NCBI GenBank assembly: GCA_964505065.1
Contig: CAZDGF010000004.1
Span: forward strand, 9,347 to 73,346
Length of the DNA stretch: 64,000 nucleotides
From: JABMMZ01 sp964505065
GTDB taxonomy: Bacteria; Bacteroidota; Bacteroidia; NS11-12g; UBA955
Direction: 5' to 3'
The notes under the pieces are model-generated. The model saw only the letters and a list, made by a program, of their open reading frames with translations. It was not told where the DNA came from and searched no databases. Below, in pieces: positions 55,511-63,932 of this stretch. Made by a program: the position numbers and the translations under genes. The number at the start of each line of letters is the position of its first letter. The stretch's first letter is position 1.

Positions 55511-57919
55511 TTAATTGCTGGCTGCCACTATCATGCTTTTGGTATCTATCACTTGGGCATCTACCAATAGGGTATAATGGTAAGTACCTGCGCTTATATT
55601 GGTGCAATCTAGCTCTACCTGCCCATAGCCTTTGCTATTTAGGGGGAAGGCTTTTATAAGTTTACCATTATTGTCCACCACTCTAATAAACGCATTGTTG
55701 GCATTTGGCGGCAAAAAATAATCTATAAAGGTAAAACCATTAAAAGGATTGGGGTGGTTTTGAAACAATATGGGCAATTGGTTTAACACCACTTTTTGCT
55801 CTTTGTTTTCCCCTATATTTTCTTTGCTTTTATTCACAATTAGCAACATATTTATTTGTTGCTTTAAGGTGTCAATGATTTGTTGTTGTTCTTGTATGCC
55901 TTTGGTAAGTAAAGGTACTATTTCATCATATCTAACGCCTAAATAAGTTGAATCAGTTTCTGCACCAGCAACAATAGCATTTGGGAAAAAGTCTTTTATT
56001 TCTTGTGCAATAAAACCATAGTGTTTTCTATTTAAATTGCTTTTATAGTTATATGAATAAGATTTTAATTTTAAAATTGTTTCTAGTCCTAAATTTAGTG
56101 GTTCTATGTTTGTTTTTAATCTTTTGTCAGAACTAGAAATATTGCCTCCAGTTCCCCAAATTTCATTGAAAATATTCCCCATTTGTCCTAAATTATACGG
56201 ACCATTAATGCCATTGATTTTCGGAATTATATCACCATCCACTTCTAATAAATTATTTATAACAACACCACCACTATTAAATCCATGTCCTGCAATGTTC
56301 ACAGTTTGATTTCCAACTATAAGTATAGGGTCACCGCTAGAATTTATACAATTTAAAATACCTTCATTAAAATTATTTGGTTGTGTTGGCGTTCTTGTTG
56401 ATTTTATTGTCATTGCAAATTCAGGCACAGCATCCGGATAAAGACCAGTGTACCCACCAAAGGCAACTGGTTTCCTATATTCTAGAAAACCTAATTTATT
56501 AGATTGGTTTCCAATTATAGTGCCACAATCTGTGCTATTAGCTATAATTTTAATACTATTGTTATTAGTAGTTCCAAAATTCATTGAAGTACCAGTAATG
56601 TTAAATTGATTACCTCCTACTTGCCAAAAATTATTTTTATTTAATGGTAAAACATTATCCGCATAAACCTTTCCATCATTATCAATAAACAAAGCATTAT
56701 CTATACCACTTGGTGATGGGGTGTAAGCATAAACAGAACCTTTAAGATACATTTGTCCATCATTTTGTAAATACATTAATGAGTTTCCTCCGTTTTGATA
56801 TTGTACATCAAAAGCTTTATCATAAGGAAAACCAATAGGAGCAGGCACTCTAAATGTAGTTTTACCAGTTGCTTCAAAAGAGTTGGCATCTGTAAAATTA
56901 ACTTGGTCTGATGATACATTAAAATTTGGAACGGTAGAATTGAAGCCGTTGCCAGAAATATTTAATAAATCGTTAGCACCAGTAGTTACTTTTAATAAAT
57001 GTTCACTATTAATATAACCAGTGGGTGGATTAATTTGCATTCTTGTAGAATGGTAAGAATTTTGTCCATTTAATAAAATATCGCCATTTACTTTAATTTT
57101 GCCTGTAACATCTAGTTTTTCTTGAGGACTTGGATTATTAATGCCCACATTACCAATAGAATTAATTAGTAAACTTGAATTATTTGAAGAGTTTATAATA
57201 TTCATTGCATTAGCTGAAGGGTTGGCTGCGTTTGGTTTTATTTCAAAATGTGCACTTGGTGTTGGTGTTCCTATACCCATATTCCCATTTGTCAATATTG
57301 TAGCATGTTCTTTAATTATTGGGTAAGGTCCTGTATTGCTGGTAACTATGCCCTCCACATTTTGAAAAATTAATCTACTGGGTGTTCTATTAAAATCATG
57401 GCTCCATGTAATAACAGCATCTTTTATATCTTGTTGTGCATTAGGAGGTGTTGGCACACTGCCGCCTTCATTGTTTTGATATATACCTAAATCTGATGCA
57501 CGTTCTCTTAAACCAAAATGGGCATCGTAATCGCCCCATCTGTGGTAATCTACCAAATAATTAACACCTGGTGTTACCATTTGCGCTACGTTTACAGGTC
57601 TTATGATGTTAGGGTTATCCCAATAATTGGCTTGATACCATGCACCTTTAAAACTCCACTTTCCCAAGGGACCACCAAAGCTATTAATACTTTGCGCTAC
57701 ACACAAATTTCCACCATATATAATGGCTCTATTTCTTCTATACACATAATCTTTCGCCATTTCTATATGAAAAGAACTTGAAAAAGATGTAGGAAAGAAA
57801 GGATTGAATAAACCATTGGTGGTTTTAAAAACAGGCGATGTTACAATTGATGAGCCATTGTTCAATCCAAATTGCCCTGTTTGCCCCTTTGCAAGGCTAA
57901 AACTTAAAAGAATAGCCAT
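55511..57919 (-). CDS. Surface protein with peptidase S74 chaperone domain and T9SS type A sorting domain
   Basis: About 802 residues from ATG 57919. Low-complexity beta-rich repeats of tail-fibre type are followed by a peptidase S74/intramolecular chaperone domain (SSDKRLKTNIEPLNLGLE at about 594-612, KHYGFIAQEIKDFFPNAIV) and a short coiled coil (QEQQQIIDTLKQQINMLL). A type A T9SS sorting domain (NHPNPFNGFTFIDYFL onward) ends the protein. The ATG lacks a basic N-region; codons just upstream (CGT ATT AAA ACG ATT) would complete a typical leader, so the true start is probably ATT at 57937 or a codon beyond the adjacent (CA)14 tract. Trimeric fibre assembly with autoproteolysis is likely. Confidence 0.82.
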   Translation of the reverse strand: MAILLSFSLAKGQTGQFGLNNGSSIVTSPVFKTTNGLFNPFFPTSFSSSFHIEMAKDYVYRRNRAIIYGGNLCVAQSINSFGGPLGKWSFKGAWYQANYWDNPNIIRPVNVAQMVTPGVNYLVDYHRWGDYDAHFGLRERASDLGIYQNNEGGSVPTPPNAQQDIKDAVITWSHDFNRTPSRLIFQNVEGIVTSNTGPYPIIKEHATILTNGNMGIGTPTPSAHFEIKPNAANPSANAMNIINSSNNSSLLINSIGNVGINNPSPQEKLDVTGKIKVNGDILLNGQNSYHSTRMQINPPTGYINSEHLLKVTTGANDLLNISGNGFNSTVPNFNVSSDQVNFTDANSFEATGKTTFRVPAPIGFPYDKAFDVQYQNGGNSLMYLQNDGQMYLKGSVYAYTPSPSGIDNALFIDNDGKVYADNVLPLNKNNFWQVGGNQFNITGTSMNFGTTNNNSIKIIANSTDCGTIIGNQSNKLGFLEYRKPVAFGGYTGLYPDAVPEFAMTIKSTRTPTQPNNFNEGILNCINSSGDPILIVGNQTVNIAGHGFNSGGVVINNLLEVDGDIIPKINGINGPYNLGQMGNIFNEIWGTGGNISSSDKRLKTNIEPLNLGLETILKLKSYSYNYKSNLNRKHYGFIAQEIKDFFPNAIVAGAETDSTYLGVRYDEIVPLLTKGIQEQQQIIDTLKQQINMLLIVNKSKENIGENKEQKVVLNQLPILFQNHPNPFNGFTFIDYFLPPNANNAFIRVVDNNGKLIKAFPLNSKGYGQVELDCTNISAGTYHYTLLVDAQVIDTKSMIVAASN

Positions 57920-57944
57920 ACTTAAAATCGTTTTAATACGATGC

Positions 57945-57975
<31 letters not shown>

Positions 57976-58219
57976 CACTTTAGGCACACTTTTTGATGTT
58001 GTAAATTTAGAACGCATAATATTTATTTTGTTTTTTAAAATTTAAAACAAAACTACACAAATATTTTAAATATCCAAATTTATTTTAAAAAATTTATAAT
58101 TTGGTAATATTGGAAATTTTGAAAATTCTGTTTTTAATTTGCTGTTTAGTATAGCTCCCTGCGTCTGCCACCAACCACTGCCACTGCATTCTAAATCATT
58201 CCATTTCTGCCATTGTAGC

Positions 58220-58465
58220 ATACTTGTTTACCTGCTTTCCTGCCAACTTTTCCTTCTGTCAAGCATATTTTGGCTTCCGTCCGTCCTATTCTTCCTTTTG
58301 TCTGTCCCTATCTTCCTTCTTTGCAGCCCATTCTTCCTTTGGTGCGCCCCTATTTTGTTTTTGTTTGTCCTATTTTAGTTGCTGTGCTTCCAATTTCTCC
58401 TTCCGCCAATCATTGTGTTTCTTTGGTAAGCCTCTATCTTCCTACTTTCTGTCTTTTGTTTATTT
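58220..58465. repeat. Degenerate 21-bp-period pyrimidine-rich repeat
   Basis: On + the region is strongly pyrimidine-rich. Unit-like motifs CCTATTCTTCC, CCTATCTTCC, CCATTCTTCC, CCTATTTTG, CCTATTTTAG and CCAATTTCTCC start at 58285, 58307, 58328, 58349, 58369 and 58390, a spacing of 20-22. Because the period is a multiple of three and TAA/TAG are rare in it, all three plus-strand frames stay open for 240-270 bp and would encode heptad-like SxSSFCL repeats; the minus strand gives RKNxxxx heptads but with stops. No start or RBS supports translation. Together with the (TG)14 tract it fills the 566-bp gap between two minus-strand genes. Confidence 0.6.
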
Positions 58466-58485
58466 TTTTTTTGCTGTGTTTCAGT

Positions 58486-59280
58486 TTATGCTTTAAATTC
58501 AATATCAATAATATCGTGTAGCTTATTGGCAATAGCATGTGTTCCTGCTATTATACTTTTACCAAATAGATAATTATTTTCGCCCTTAAAATCTGTAACA
58601 GTGCCACCTGCTTCTTGCACCAAAAGGCAACCTGCGGCTACATCCCAAGCGTTTAGGTTGTATTCAAAAAAACCTTCAAAGCGCCCACAAGCGGTATAAG
58701 CCAAATCTACTGCTGCGGAGCCCATGCGCCTTAGCCCATGGCTTTGCTGCATAAGAGTTTTAAGCACATTAAGGTAATTGTCCATTTGCTCAAATGTGGC
58801 ATAAGGAAAGCCTGTAGCTAAAAGAGCATGTTTCATTTCTTGTACATTACTTACCTTTATAGCATTGCCATTGCACCATGCGCCTCCGCCTTGCCAAGCA
58901 GTAAATAGTTCCTTTCTGCCCAATTCATATACAATGCCTATCAATATTTCGTTGCCTTTGGCTAATGCCACGCTAATACTATATACAGGCACTTGGTGAA
59001 TAAAATTAGTTGTGCCATCTAAAGGGTCTATTATCCATACCAGTTCATTTTGCGCTTGGGCAATGGTGTTTTCTTCGGTAATAAAACCTGCATTGGGCAG
59101 TATTTTTTGCAAACCCGCCACCAATTGTTTTTCTGCCTCTATATCCACATAGCTTACAAGCTGGTTCAAGCCCTTATCGCTCACTTTATCGTAAGTAAAT
59201 TTTAGGCTTTCTTGCAGTATAAATTCACCTACTTGGGTAATTAGGCTATTGGCTTGTGCGGTTATTTGTTGTAAATTCAT
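58486..59280 (-). CDS. Inositol monophosphatase family protein
   Basis: A 264-residue Mg-dependent phosphatase. Motif 1 is IIDPLDGTTNFIHQVPVYSISVA and motif 2 WDVAAGCLLVQEAGGTVTDF; the EEN acidic metal ligand (ITEENTIA) precedes them. Length and motifs match SuhB-type cytoplasmic enzymes. In Bacteroidota these can act on inositol-phosphate or 3'-phosphoadenosine-5'-phosphate; the sequence does not decide. It is encoded alone, divergently from the peroxiredoxin gene. Confidence 0.92.
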   Translation of the reverse strand: MNLQQITAQANSLITQVGEFILQESLKFTYDKVSDKGLNQLVSYVDIEAEKQLVAGLQKILPNAGFITEENTIAQAQNELVWIIDPLDGTTNFIHQVPVYSISVALAKGNEILIGIVYELGRKELFTAWQGGGAWCNGNAIKVSNVQEMKHALLATGFPYATFEQMDNYLNVLKTLMQQSHGLRRMGSAAVDLAYTACGRFEGFFEYNLNAWDVAAGCLLVQEAGGTVTDFKGENNYLFGKSIIAGTHAIANKLHDIIDIEFKA

Positions 59281-59395
59281 TTGGTATGTTTTAATGCTTT
59301 ACTAAAAGGTATTTATCGATAATCTTAAAAAATAAAAAACAAATGAAACTAAAAGTTATTAATTTCGTGCAATAAATTTAATAAAATAAAAAAAT

Positions 59396-59866
59396 ATGGC
59401 AATTCAAGTAGGCGCAGTAGCTCCAAATTTTTCACTTACCAATACCAATAAAGAAACCGTAACATTATCTGAACTTAAAGGTCAGCCAGTGGTTTTATTG
59501 TTTTTCCCATTTGCTTTTACTAGCACTTGCACGGCAGAGCTTTGCGGGGTGCGAGATGATATAGCCAATTATGCCAATTTGAATGCCAAAGTATATGGCA
59601 TTTCTATCGATTCTGTTTTTACATTAATAAAATATAAAGAAGACCAAAACTTTAATTTCGATTTGCTTTGCGACTTTAACAAAGAAGCCTGCACAGCTTA
59701 CGAAACAAAATACGATAGCTTTGCTTTTGGTATGCAAGGTGTTGCAAAACGCAGTGCTTTTGTGGTAGATAAAGAGGGTATTATTCAATATGCAGAGGTT
59801 TTAGAAAATGCAGGGGAAATACCTAATTTGGATGCTGTTAAAGCTGTTTTAAAAACATTAAACTAA
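59396..59866 (+). CDS. Peroxiredoxin of the AhpE/BCP type
   Basis: A 156-residue thioredoxin-fold peroxidase. The active-site segment FFPFAFTSTCTAELC has the peroxidatic cysteine at C45 in the Px(3)TxxC arrangement and a possible resolving cysteine at C50. GISIDS and AKRSAFVVDKEG are further conserved strands. It removes peroxides in the cytoplasm. A TAATTTCG box (59360-59367) lies 28 bp before the ATG. The downstream NfeD gene starts 13 bp after its stop and may be in the same transcript. Confidence 0.9.
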   Translation: MAIQVGAVAPNFSLTNTNKETVTLSELKGQPVVLLFFPFAFTSTCTAELCGVRDDIANYANLNAKVYGISIDSVFTLIKYKEDQNFNFDLLCDFNKEACTAYETKYDSFAFGMQGVAKRSAFVVDKEGIIQYAEVLENAGEIPNLDAVKAVLKTLN

Positions 59867-59879
59867 AAAATAAATTAAA

Positions 59880-60332
59880 ATGAGTACATTAATTATTGTA
59901 TTAATTCTACTGGGTTTAATTTTAATTTTATTAGAATTATTTGTAACCCCAGGTTTTGTTACAGGCGTATTGGGCGGTGTGGCATGGGTATATGCTTTGT
60001 ATAAAATATATGCAGAGTATGGCGAAACCAATGGACACATAGCTTTAGTAAGCTTAATTTTATTGCTGTTACTTTGTATTTTCATTACCGTAAAAACAGG
60101 GTTTTGGAACAAAGTATCTTTAAATCAAAATATAGATGGCAAAGTAAATGAGCTACCATTGCTAAATGTGGGCGATAGGGGATATACCATAAGCGTATGC
60201 CGCCCAGTAGGCAAAGTAAATTTTAATGGCATAATAACAGAAGCTACAAGCACAGCCGAAATGATACAAAACAACGAAACAGTAGAAATAGTAAGCATTG
60301 CGAATAATAAAATATCAATCAAACAAATTTAA
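59880..60332 (+). CDS. NfeD-family membrane protein
   Basis: A short (150-residue) NfeD protein. Two to three N-terminal membrane helices (IVLILLGLILILLELFVTPGFVTGVLGG, then IALVSLILLLLLCIFITV) are followed by an OB-fold domain (about 90-150) with VGDRGYTIS. The LELFVTPGF segment is typical of the family. It partners with flotillin-like FloA, whose gene starts 19 bp later, in membrane organisation. Confidence 0.92.
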   Translation: MSTLIIVLILLGLILILLELFVTPGFVTGVLGGVAWVYALYKIYAEYGETNGHIALVSLILLLLLCIFITVKTGFWNKVSLNQNIDGKVNELPLLNVGDRGYTISVCRPVGKVNFNGIITEATSTAEMIQNNETVEIVSIANNKISIKQI

Positions 60333-60351
60333 CAAACAAAATCAATCAAAT

Positions 60352-61338
60352 ATGTCAATTTTAGAAATACCCAATTTTTTATATGGTGCAGGCGGTTTAA
60401 TAGCCATTGTTATCATCTTTTTTCTGTTTTTATACTTTGTGCCTTTGGGCTTATGGTTTAGTGCCATATTAAGCAAAGTAAAAATATCATTGTTGGATTT
60501 AATCTTTATGCGTTGGCGAAAAGTGCCACCAGAACTTATTGTAAAAGGCTTGGTAAATGCTACCAAAGCTGGGCTTATAATTAATAGCGATATGTTAGAG
60601 GCGCATTATCTTGCAGGTGGCAATGTTATGAAAGTAGTGGCTGCACTTATAAGTGCAGATAAAGCAAATATTCCATTAGATTTTAAAGCTGCTACAGCCA
60701 TAGATTTGGCAGGTAGAGATGTTTTTGATGCGGTGCAAATGAGTGTAAACCCAAGAGTAATAGATACCCCACCAGTATCGGCAGTAGCTAAAGATGGTAT
60801 TCAGCTAATAGCCAAAGCAAGGGTTACAGTGCGTGCAAATATTGCGCAGCTTGTGGGCGGTGCAGGCGAAGAAACCATATTGGCTAGGGTAGGAGAGGGA
60901 ATAGTTACAACTATAGGTTCTGCAATTAGCCATAAAGAGGTGTTGGAAAATCCAGATAAAATATCAAAAGGTGTATTGGCAAAAGGATTAGATGCGGGTA
61001 CAGCTTTTGAAATACTTTCTATTGATATAGCAGACATTGATATTGGCGAAAATATAGGTGCAAAATTGCAAATGGACCAAGCCACTGCCGATAAAAACAT
61101 AGCCCAAGCAAAAGCAGAAGAACGCAGAGCAATGGCTATAGCACTTGAGCAAGAAATGAAAGCCAAAGCGCAAGAAGCACGAGCAAAAGTAATAGAAGCA
61201 GAAGCAGAAATACCTAAAAGTATGAGCGAAGCGTTTAGAAGTGGAAATTTAGGTATTATGGATTATTACAAAATGCAAAACCTAAAAGCCGATACCGAAA
61301 TGCGAGATGCTATTGCAAAACCAAATAAGAAAGAGTAA
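60352..61338 (+). CDS. floA: Flotillin-like protein FloA
   Basis: A 328-residue flotillin-like scaffold protein of membrane microdomains. One N-terminal membrane hairpin (IAIVIIFFLFLYFVPLGLWFSAIL) precedes the SPFH-like part beginning with WRKVPPELIVKGLVNATKAGL, and then QMDQATADKNIAQAKAEERRAMAIALEQ, the long helical coiled coil. The ATG at 60352 is chosen because the longer open frame (from 60298) overlaps nfeD and has no family counterpart. The nfeD-floA pair is a conserved operon. Confidence 0.94.
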   Translation: MSILEIPNFLYGAGGLIAIVIIFFLFLYFVPLGLWFSAILSKVKISLLDLIFMRWRKVPPELIVKGLVNATKAGLIINSDMLEAHYLAGGNVMKVVAALISADKANIPLDFKAATAIDLAGRDVFDAVQMSVNPRVIDTPPVSAVAKDGIQLIAKARVTVRANIAQLVGGAGEETILARVGEGIVTTIGSAISHKEVLENPDKISKGVLAKGLDAGTAFEILSIDIADIDIGENIGAKLQMDQATADKNIAQAKAEERRAMAIALEQEMKAKAQEARAKVIEAEAEIPKSMSEAFRSGNLGIMDYYKMQNLKADTEMRDAIAKPNKKE

Positions 61339-61377
61339 TTTAAAAGGAAAGTAATTTAAAATTAAATATCACTAATC

Positions 61378-62142
61378 TTAATTATTTTCTGCAGCCTCTT
61401 TTAGCATTTGCGTAGTTAATTCTTTGCCTAAATATTTGTCAATTGCGTTGTGTATTATATACAATAATGGTGTAAGTAAAATAGCAACACTAAATTTATA
61501 AATATAATTTACGGTGCATATTGCTAATACTTTTTCCATTGTCCAATTATTGCCAATATAAAAGGCAATAAATAATACCACAAAGCTATCTATAAGTTGA
61601 GACACAAGGGTAGAACCCGTACTACGAAGCCATAAATTCCCTTCGCCCGATTTTTTTTTAAGCCAATGGAATAGTGTTACATCTATAATTTGCCCAAATA
61701 AAAAAGCAACCAATGAGCCTATAATTATCCATAAACCTTGCCCAAATATTGCAAAATAAGCATACTGCATATTGCTAACTAGTTTGCTGCTACCGCTTAT
61801 AATCCACCATTCTGCCGGGGTTGTGTGAATAGCAATAAACACTACAATAAATGCAAATGATATCATTGCTGCGGCTATATAACTTAATAGTTTTACCCCT
61901 TTTTTACCATAATATTCATTAATTATATCTGTCATAATAAACACTACGGGCCAAAGTAGCACACCGCAAGTAAGTTCAAAACTCAAATGCTCGAACCCCA
62001 AAATATTAAAATCAAATTTCGAAAACCCTAATGTATTTTCAAAAGAAAATATTTTAACACCAATAAACTCTGCCACCAAAGCATTGGTAATAAAAAAAGC
62101 ACCAAGTATTAAAAAAAGGATTGTAGGTTTATTAAATTTCAT
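61378..62142 (-). CDS. Queuosine precursor transporter (YhhQ/VUT family)
   Basis: A 254-residue inner-membrane transporter with six to seven hydrophobic helices. The family marks FFITNALVAEFIGVKIF, WPVVFIMTDIINEYYGKK and WLRSTGSTLVSQLIDSFVVLFIAFY, including the conserved DxxNExYG and GSTLVSQLID segments, are present. Members import preQ0/preQ1 for tRNA queuosine synthesis. The gene is convergent with floA (40-bp gap) and divergent from the hip operon. Confidence 0.9.
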   Translation of the reverse strand: MKFNKPTILFLILGAFFITNALVAEFIGVKIFSFENTLGFSKFDFNILGFEHLSFELTCGVLLWPVVFIMTDIINEYYGKKGVKLLSYIAAAMISFAFIVVFIAIHTTPAEWWIISGSSKLVSNMQYAYFAIFGQGLWIIIGSLVAFLFGQIIDVTLFHWLKKKSGEGNLWLRSTGSTLVSQLIDSFVVLFIAFYIGNNWTMEKVLAICTVNYIYKFSVAILLTPLLYIIHNAIDKYLGKELTTQMLKEAAENN

Positions 62143-62238
62143 TGGTCAATTAACATTTATTTTGTCACTTTAGTTTTTAAAGTAGCAAAAGTATAAAAAT
62201 ATATTATAACAACTATAAAATGATTAAAAATTTATAAA

Positions 62239-62258
62239 TTATATTATATATAATATAA
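62239..62258. promoter_or_regulatory. Perfect palindrome, candidate HipB operator
   Basis: Twenty bases at 62239-62258 read identically on both strands (half-site TTATATTATA). The palindrome is in the 200-bp AT-rich divergent region between the transporter and hipB, about 58 bp before the -7 box of hipB. Given the local base composition a chance origin is possible. Confidence 0.4.
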
Positions 62259-62315
62259 AAAAATTAAAAAACAATAAAAATATATGTTAAACAATATATT
62301 TTAATATAAAAGTAG

Positions 62316-62323
62316 TATATTTG
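62316..62323 (+). promoter_or_regulatory. -7 box of the hipBST operon
   Basis: TATATTTG matches TAnnTTTG exactly and lies 19 bp before the ATG at 62343. The -33 region (GTTAAAC) only weakly fits TTG. Confidence 0.45.
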
Positions 62324-62342
62324 CAGTATAAATAATATAAAA

Positions 62343-62579
62343 ATGAAAGAAAAAGACTATACAGCAATTGCGCTTTTTGTTAAAAAGAAAAGAAAAGAAA
62401 CAAAATTAACCCAAATAGAACTTGCTTTAAAAGCAGGTGTTGGGCTTAATTTTGTTAGAGATTTAGAACAAAATAAAAAAACACTACGAATAGATAAAGT
62501 AAATGATGTATTAATACTTTTTGGGCATGAGCTTACACCAAGCCCAATAGATAGAGAAAAATGGTTGAGTAAATTATGA
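62343..62579 (+). CDS. hipB: HipB-like helix-turn-helix repressor
   Basis: A 78-residue XRE-family DNA-binding protein. The HTH is KETKLTQIELALKAGVGLNFVRDLEQNKKTLRI, and the tail DVLILFGHEL is the family's dimerisation strand. Its stop overlaps the start of hipS by four bases (ATGA), so the three genes form one operon. By family precedent it autorepresses the operon and is the antitoxin-side DNA-binding component. Confidence 0.87.
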   Translation: MKEKDYTAIALFVKKKRKETKLTQIELALKAGVGLNFVRDLEQNKKTLRIDKVNDVLILFGHELTPSPIDREKWLSKL

Positions 62580-62896
62580 AACAAAGAAAAGCAGAAGTAT
62601 ATTTTAGAGAGCATTTGGCAGGCGTAATTCAAGAAACAGAGAATGGATATGAATTTACATACAATAATAAGTATGTAAGTGCTGATTATGCCAAAGCTAT
62701 AAGCAAAACAATGCCGTTAGCTCAAATGCATTATGTTTCAAAAGTATTGTTTCCATTTTTTGATGGCTTAATACCAGAAGGTTGGCTTTTGGATATAGCG
62801 CAGCAAAATTGGAAATTAAATTATCATGATAGAATGGGGCTGTTATTGGCTTGTTGCAAAGATTGCATAGGTGCAGTAAGCGTTATAGAAAAATAA
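62576..62896 (+). CDS. hipS: HipS-like protein (HipA N-subdomain 1)
   Basis: A 106-residue protein corresponding to the N-terminal subdomain of HipA, encoded as a separate gene. It shows YVSADYAKAISKTMPL, FPFFDGLIPEGW and MGLLLACCKDCIGAVSV, which are the usual N-subdomain segments. In the characterised E. coli O127:H6 HipBST system HipS is the antitoxin that inserts a tryptophan into the HipT active site; W70 and W79 are candidates here. Position between hipB and the kinase gene matches that order. Confidence 0.82.
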   Translation: MKQRKAEVYFREHLAGVIQETENGYEFTYNNKYVSADYAKAISKTMPLAQMHYVSKVLFPFFDGLIPEGWLLDIAQQNWKLNYHDRMGLLLACCKDCIGAVSVIEK

Positions 62897-62900
62897 AGAG

Positions 62901-63932
62901 ATGAAAAATTTTAAAAAAAATTATTTAAGAGACAAGCAGCTTTATGAAAATGTTGTAGAAGAAAGTGGCGTTGAATATGGTTTGGTAAATAAATGTTTAT
63001 ATTGTTATGAACCTGTTGTAGGAAAAAAATCTGAATTTCACGAGGCGTGTAATAAAAAAATATTTGGGCAATTGGAAACCCCTTTGCTTGCCTACAATAA
63101 AGATCAATTGAGCAAATTGGCAGAAAAAATAATCCATAGCCAAAAGGCGGTAACTGGTGTACAGGCAAAGGTTTCTTTGAGTATCAATAGAAAAGCGGAA
63201 CTGAATGAAGTTAAAAAATTAACTATAGTGGGATTGTATGGCGATTATATACTAAAACCCCCTTCAGAATATTATGAGCAATTGCCAGAAATTGAGCATT
63301 TAACTATGAAATTGGCACATTTGTGTGGTTTAAAAACGGTGCCTCATAGTTTGGTGCGATTAAAAGATAAAACTTTGTGTTACATAACTAAAAGAGTAGA
63401 TAGACAAAAAAATGGCAAACTACACATGGAGGATATGTGCCAATTAACCGAGCGTTTAACAGAGGATAAATACAAAGGAAGTTATGAGCAAGTAGCTAAA
63501 ACATTGTTGAAATATTCTTCTAATCCATTGCTAGATGTAACCAATTTTTATGAGTTGGTGCTTTTTTGTTTTTTTACAGGCAATGCAGATATGCATTTAA
63601 AGAATTTTTCTTTATTGGAAGTTGCTAATGGGGATTTTATGCTTGCGCCAGCCTACGATTTATTAAATACTGCGCTTGTAAATACAGCAGATACAGAAGA
63701 ATTGGCTTTAACCCTAAATGGCAAAAAAAGTAAATTTAAGTATCAAGATTTTTTAGTTGCTTTTGAAACATCAGGCTTAAATAAAAAAGTATTGGATAGA
63801 ACGTTAGAAAATTTTAAATATTGCAGATTTGAATTTGAAAAAATGGTTCAAAAAAGTTTTTTATCTGATGATTTTAAATCAAAGTATAAGTTATTAACGG
63901 TTGAAAGATATAAAAGATTAAATCTTCAATAA
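62901..63932 (+). CDS. hipT: HipT-like serine/threonine kinase toxin
   Basis: A 343-residue HipA-type kinase lacking the N-subdomain 1. An N-terminal cysteine/histidine cluster (CLYCYEP at 32-38 and FHEAC at 46-50) may bind zinc. The glycine-rich loop is AVTGVQAK at 83-90; the catalytic loop is GNADMHLKN with D230 and N235; the Mg-binding D253 is in APAYDLLNT. The autophosphorylation Ser-Ile-Ser motif of E. coli HipT is AVT here (A83, T85), so regulation may differ. It starts 4 bp after hipS. Family members phosphorylate aminoacyl-tRNA synthetases; the target here is unknown. Confidence 0.87.
   Translation: MKNFKKNYLRDKQLYENVVEESGVEYGLVNKCLYCYEPVVGKKSEFHEACNKKIFGQLETPLLAYNKDQLSKLAEKIIHSQKAVTGVQAKVSLSINRKAELNEVKKLTIVGLYGDYILKPPSEYYEQLPEIEHLTMKLAHLCGLKTVPHSLVRLKDKTLCYITKRVDRQKNGKLHMEDMCQLTERLTEDKYKGSYEQVAKTLLKYSSNPLLDVTNFYELVLFCFFTGNADMHLKNFSLLEVANGDFMLAPAYDLLNTALVNTADTEELALTLNGKKSKFKYQDFLVAFETSGLNKKVLDRTLENFKYCRFEFEKMVQKSFLSDDFKSKYKLLTVERYKRLNLQ

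Noticed and set aside
58139..58521. Three overlapping plus-strand open frames (79-90 codons)
   Set aside because: They exist because the degenerate pyrimidine-rich repeat has few stops. Low-complexity Phe/Ser/Cys products without start signals are not credible proteins.
60298..60351. Longer flotillin open frame starting inside nfeD
   Set aside because: The added 18 residues are polar and overlap nfeD; the ATG at 60352 gives the conserved FloA N terminus.
62160..62340. Replication origin or plasmid-like AT-rich region
   Set aside because: No DnaA-box cluster, iterons or replication gene is present; the AT richness fits a promoter region.
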